A program made the position numbers and the translations under genes. The notes under the pieces were generated by a model. It was not told the origin of the DNA and did no database searches. It saw only the letters and a list, made by a program, of their open reading frames with translations. This document shows, in pieces, positions 7,063-9,061 of a stretch of 9,061 nucleotides of DNA (position 1 is the first letter of the stretch; each line of letters starts with the position of its first letter). The DNA comes from Bacteroides sp. (lineage in GTDB: Bacteria; Bacteroidota; Bacteroidia; Bacteroidales; Bacteroidaceae), in assembly GCA_019412865.1 (NCBI GenBank), contig DXOJ01000676.1:1-9061 (forward strand). Reading direction: 5' to 3'.

Positions 7063-7085
7063 GAATATCTATTCCTATTACTTCT

Positions 7086-9061
7086 TTAGAAGAACAGGAA
7101 GCGTGTATCTTTTACGTTTGCTTTCAGATACAAGTCGTTCATCAGACGGCTGGCAAAACGTGCGTGCATGTTAGTCAGCGTAGCTTCTTCAGCTTTTGCG
7201 TCGAATGTTTCGTTCAACTTGTCTTTACCGTATACTTGCAATACAAATACTCCGGCGTTACCTTTAATAGGAGCACTCAACTGATTTTCCGGAGCAACAG
7301 AAGCATAAGCACCTACCAGCGGCTCGCTGCTGCGCAATGCTGACACATAAGCAGGGGCTGCAAAAGTAACCATCTTCAAAGAGTCGCTGACTGCATTAGC
7401 CATATCTTTGTACTGGTTGAATGAAGTTGCATTGGCAGCTTTCATGTCAGCCATGATCTTTTCAGCTTTCTTGTCTTTCACGATTTCAGCTCTCAACTGA
7501 TCCTGTACAGCTTTTAACGGACGGTATCCTTCCGGTTTAATGCTTACCAGACCTACCACCATCAGGTGATCGCTTTCGCCACATTCGTACAAGCCGGAAA
7601 CATCACCCGGTTTCGCTTTATCAAATGTCCATCTCAAAGCCTCTTTTGTACCTCTCACGCCACCGATGTTATGTTCTGAGCTGCTCAAATCCATTCTATC
7701 GAGCAATCTGTAACCAGCTTCTTCAGCGTTAGCCACCATCTTTTCTACACTAGGGTTAGCAGCGATAAACTGGCTGAAATCATTATAAGCACGGTTGTAA
7801 GTTTCTTTGCTGAACTCTACTTCACGCTTGATAACAGCTACTTTATATTTATCTTTCACAGATTTCTTGTTAGTCACCTGAAGGATTACATTTGCTTGTC
7901 CCATCGGCAAGTTCACCAGTTCGTTCACACCTGCATTGTTGATAGCAGAGATGAATTTTAGGTTGTCACCATCTAGCTGTGCACCTTCATACTGTGCAGA
8001 AGTGATCCAGTTAGCATCACCAGTCTGGCCATATTTCTTTGCAACATCTGCAAAGTTAGCACCGCCTTTAATAGCGTTATAGATACTGTCAGCCAATGTC
8101 TTTGTCTTCACTGCATCTTCTGCGTATACCTGAATCTGGCGGAATTCCACAGAGTCGGCAGCAGCAGCCTTAGCAACTACTTTGAAAGAGTTGATTGTAT
8201 TGTCGGCTCCATTATAATAAGGACCATAAATAGCACCAACAGAAGCAGAGTCCAAACGTGCAACTACATCTGACGGGAAAGCTGTCTTGTTATAGAACAA
8301 GTCTACATAAGGAGCTTCCGAGCCAACCGAACGGATAAAAGAAGTATAATCATCCGTAGTGGTAGCCAACTGTGCAGTAGCTTCGTCTACTTCTTTCTGG
8401 ATAGCTGCTCTGTCTTCAGCACTTGCAGTTACCTGTACATCAATATATTTGACGTCACGAGTTTCCTGATATTGCTTGAACTGTTCTTTCTTCTTGTTAT
8501 ACAAATCTTTCAGTTCCGATTCTTTCACTACAATTGTAGAATCTACCACAGAAGAGTAAGGAATACCAGCCATCAACACATTGTACTGGTTTACTCTTGC
8601 GTCGAAAGCATCCTGTGCTTCCACCGGATTAGAAAGAAGAGCTTTAGAAACCAATGCCTGGTATTTTTCAGCCAGACGGCTCTGAATCAACGTTTTCTGG
8701 ATGAACGACCAGTATTTATACATATTGTTGTATTGTTCAGCATACTGTGCCGGCATCTGTGACTCGCTCATCTTGGCATATTCCACGAGGAACTTGTTCA
8801 ACATATCCTTGTCGAAGTTGCCTGTTTGCGGATTCTGGAAAGGAGTTTGTCTCAACAAAGGATGAACGCCAGCTTTCAGGATGTCCTGAATTTCAGCAGC
8901 AGAAACAGTCAGTCCCAGTGCTTTTGCTTCTTTTTCAACCAGTTTATTGTTTACGTAGGAACGCCATACTTCATCGCGCACCTGATTGGTTTGTTCGTCA
9001 TTCAAGGCGGTCACCCCACGCATGAGTTTCACCACTTCGGTATATTCTTCTACCAAATTCT
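7086..9061 (-). CDS. SurA/PpiD-like peptidyl-prolyl isomerase/chaperone, N-terminus outside the window
   Basis: This is a periplasmic folding-factor homologue (SurA_N/PpiD family with parvulin-like domains), 657 codons visible. The frame is open to the right edge. The first apparent start, at 9056, is a TTG inside the gene (it follows an AAT codon), so the true start, presumably with an N-terminal membrane anchor, is missing. Visible order, counting from 9056: a helical SurA_N chaperone region (1-150) with WRSYVNNKLVEKEAKALGLT; a linker with ELKDLYNKKKEQFKQYQETR (181-200); a parvulin-like domain starting at EFRQIQV (304-310), with ADSIYNAIKGGANFADVAKK (322-341); and a second, divergent copy around 475-560 (FDKAKPGDVSGLYECGESDH and onward). 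The usual parvulin His-Ile-Leu-Val strand reads RQIQV, so the common active-site histidine is replaced and a chaperone rather than isomerase role is likely. The protein ends TRFLFF, followed by the strong terminator. Confidence 0.9.
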   Translation of the reverse strand, partial: NLVEEYTEVVKLMRGVTALNDEQTNQVRDEVWRSYVNNKLVEKEAKALGLTVSAAEIQDILKAGVHPLLRQTPFQNPQTGNFDKDMLNKFLVEYAKMSESQMPAQYAEQYNNMYKYWSFIQKTLIQSRLAEKYQALVSKALLSNPVEAQDAFDARVNQYNVLMAGIPYSSVVDSTIVVKESELKDLYNKKKEQFKQYQETRDVKYIDVQVTASAEDRAAIQKEVDEATAQLATTTDDYTSFIRSVGSEAPYVDLFYNKTAFPSDVVARLDSASVGAIYGPYYNGADNTINSFKVVAKAAAADSVEFRQIQVYAEDAVKTKTLADSIYNAIKGGANFADVAKKYGQTGDANWITSAQYEGAQLDGDNLKFISAINNAGVNELVNLPMGQANVILQVTNKKSVKDKYKVAVIKREVEFSKETYNRAYNDFSQFIAANPSVEKMVANAEEAGYRLLDRMDLSSSEHNIGGVRGTKEALRWTFDKAKPGDVSGLYECGESDHLMVVGLVSIKPEGYRPLKAVQDQLRAEIVKDKKAEKIMADMKAANATSFNQYKDMANAVSDSLKMVTFAAPAYVSALRSSEPLVGAYASVAPENQLSAPIKGNAGVFVLQVYGKDKLNETFDAKAEEATLTNMHARFASRLMNDLYLKANVKDTRFLFF

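Noticed and set aside
9054..9056. TTG at 9056 as the real start of the folding-factor gene
   Set aside because: The frame stays open to the window edge, and the protein would lack the membrane anchor and the first part of the SurA_N domain, so the codon is most likely an internal leucine.

Overview
The window looks like a chromosomal segment from a Bacteroides-type organism (Bacteroidota). Reasons: a DUF4837 lipoprotein gene sits between rlmN and pdxA; start codons are preceded by A/T-rich leaders without clear Shine-Dalgarno sequences; a TAnnTTTG-type -7 promoter element lies upstream of rlmN; and the short intergenic spaces hold hairpin repeats of a kind I associate with Bacteroides genomes. 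The species cannot be told from the sequence alone.

All recognised genes lie on the minus strand, so they are read from right to left. From 9061 to 7086 is a large SurA/PpiD-like periplasmic folding factor whose N-terminal end lies outside the window. It is closed by a strong hairpin plus U-run terminator (6987-7062). Next is a single 1116-residue gene (3530-6880) with its own candidate promoter and terminator. It encodes a DUF4062 N-terminal domain, a STAND/NACHT-like P-loop NTPase and a C-terminal TPR array. Then comes a tight cluster, rlmN (2392-3426), the DUF4837 lipoprotein gene (1330-2373) and pdxA (231-1325), with gaps of 18 and 4 bases. It probably forms one transcript from a promoter just upstream of rlmN. 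A 29-base perfect inverted repeat made of 7-base AT-rich units overlaps the pdxA stop codon. Beyond it is the start of a sigma-54-dependent AAA+ regulator (1-126, cut by the window edge).

The housekeeping genes cover protein folding in the envelope, 23S rRNA/tRNA adenine C2 methylation, an uncharacterised envelope lipoprotein and vitamin B6 synthesis. The item that stands out is the DUF4062-STAND-TPR gene. Its order of parts (conflict-type N-terminal domain, NTPase switch, repeat sensor) is that of antiphage/NLR-like proteins. Its N-terminal motifs closely resemble those I recall from animal TEP1, NWD1 and nephrocystin-3. It stands alone, is bounded by terminators and sits between core genes, as expected for a single-gene accessory or defence module. 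A defence role is inferred, not shown.

No stretch longer than about 300 bases lacks a gene. The three longer gaps (127-230, 3427-3529, 6881-7085) hold only the repeats, promoters and terminators listed. I saw no tRNA, rRNA, CRISPR array, transposase or integrase.
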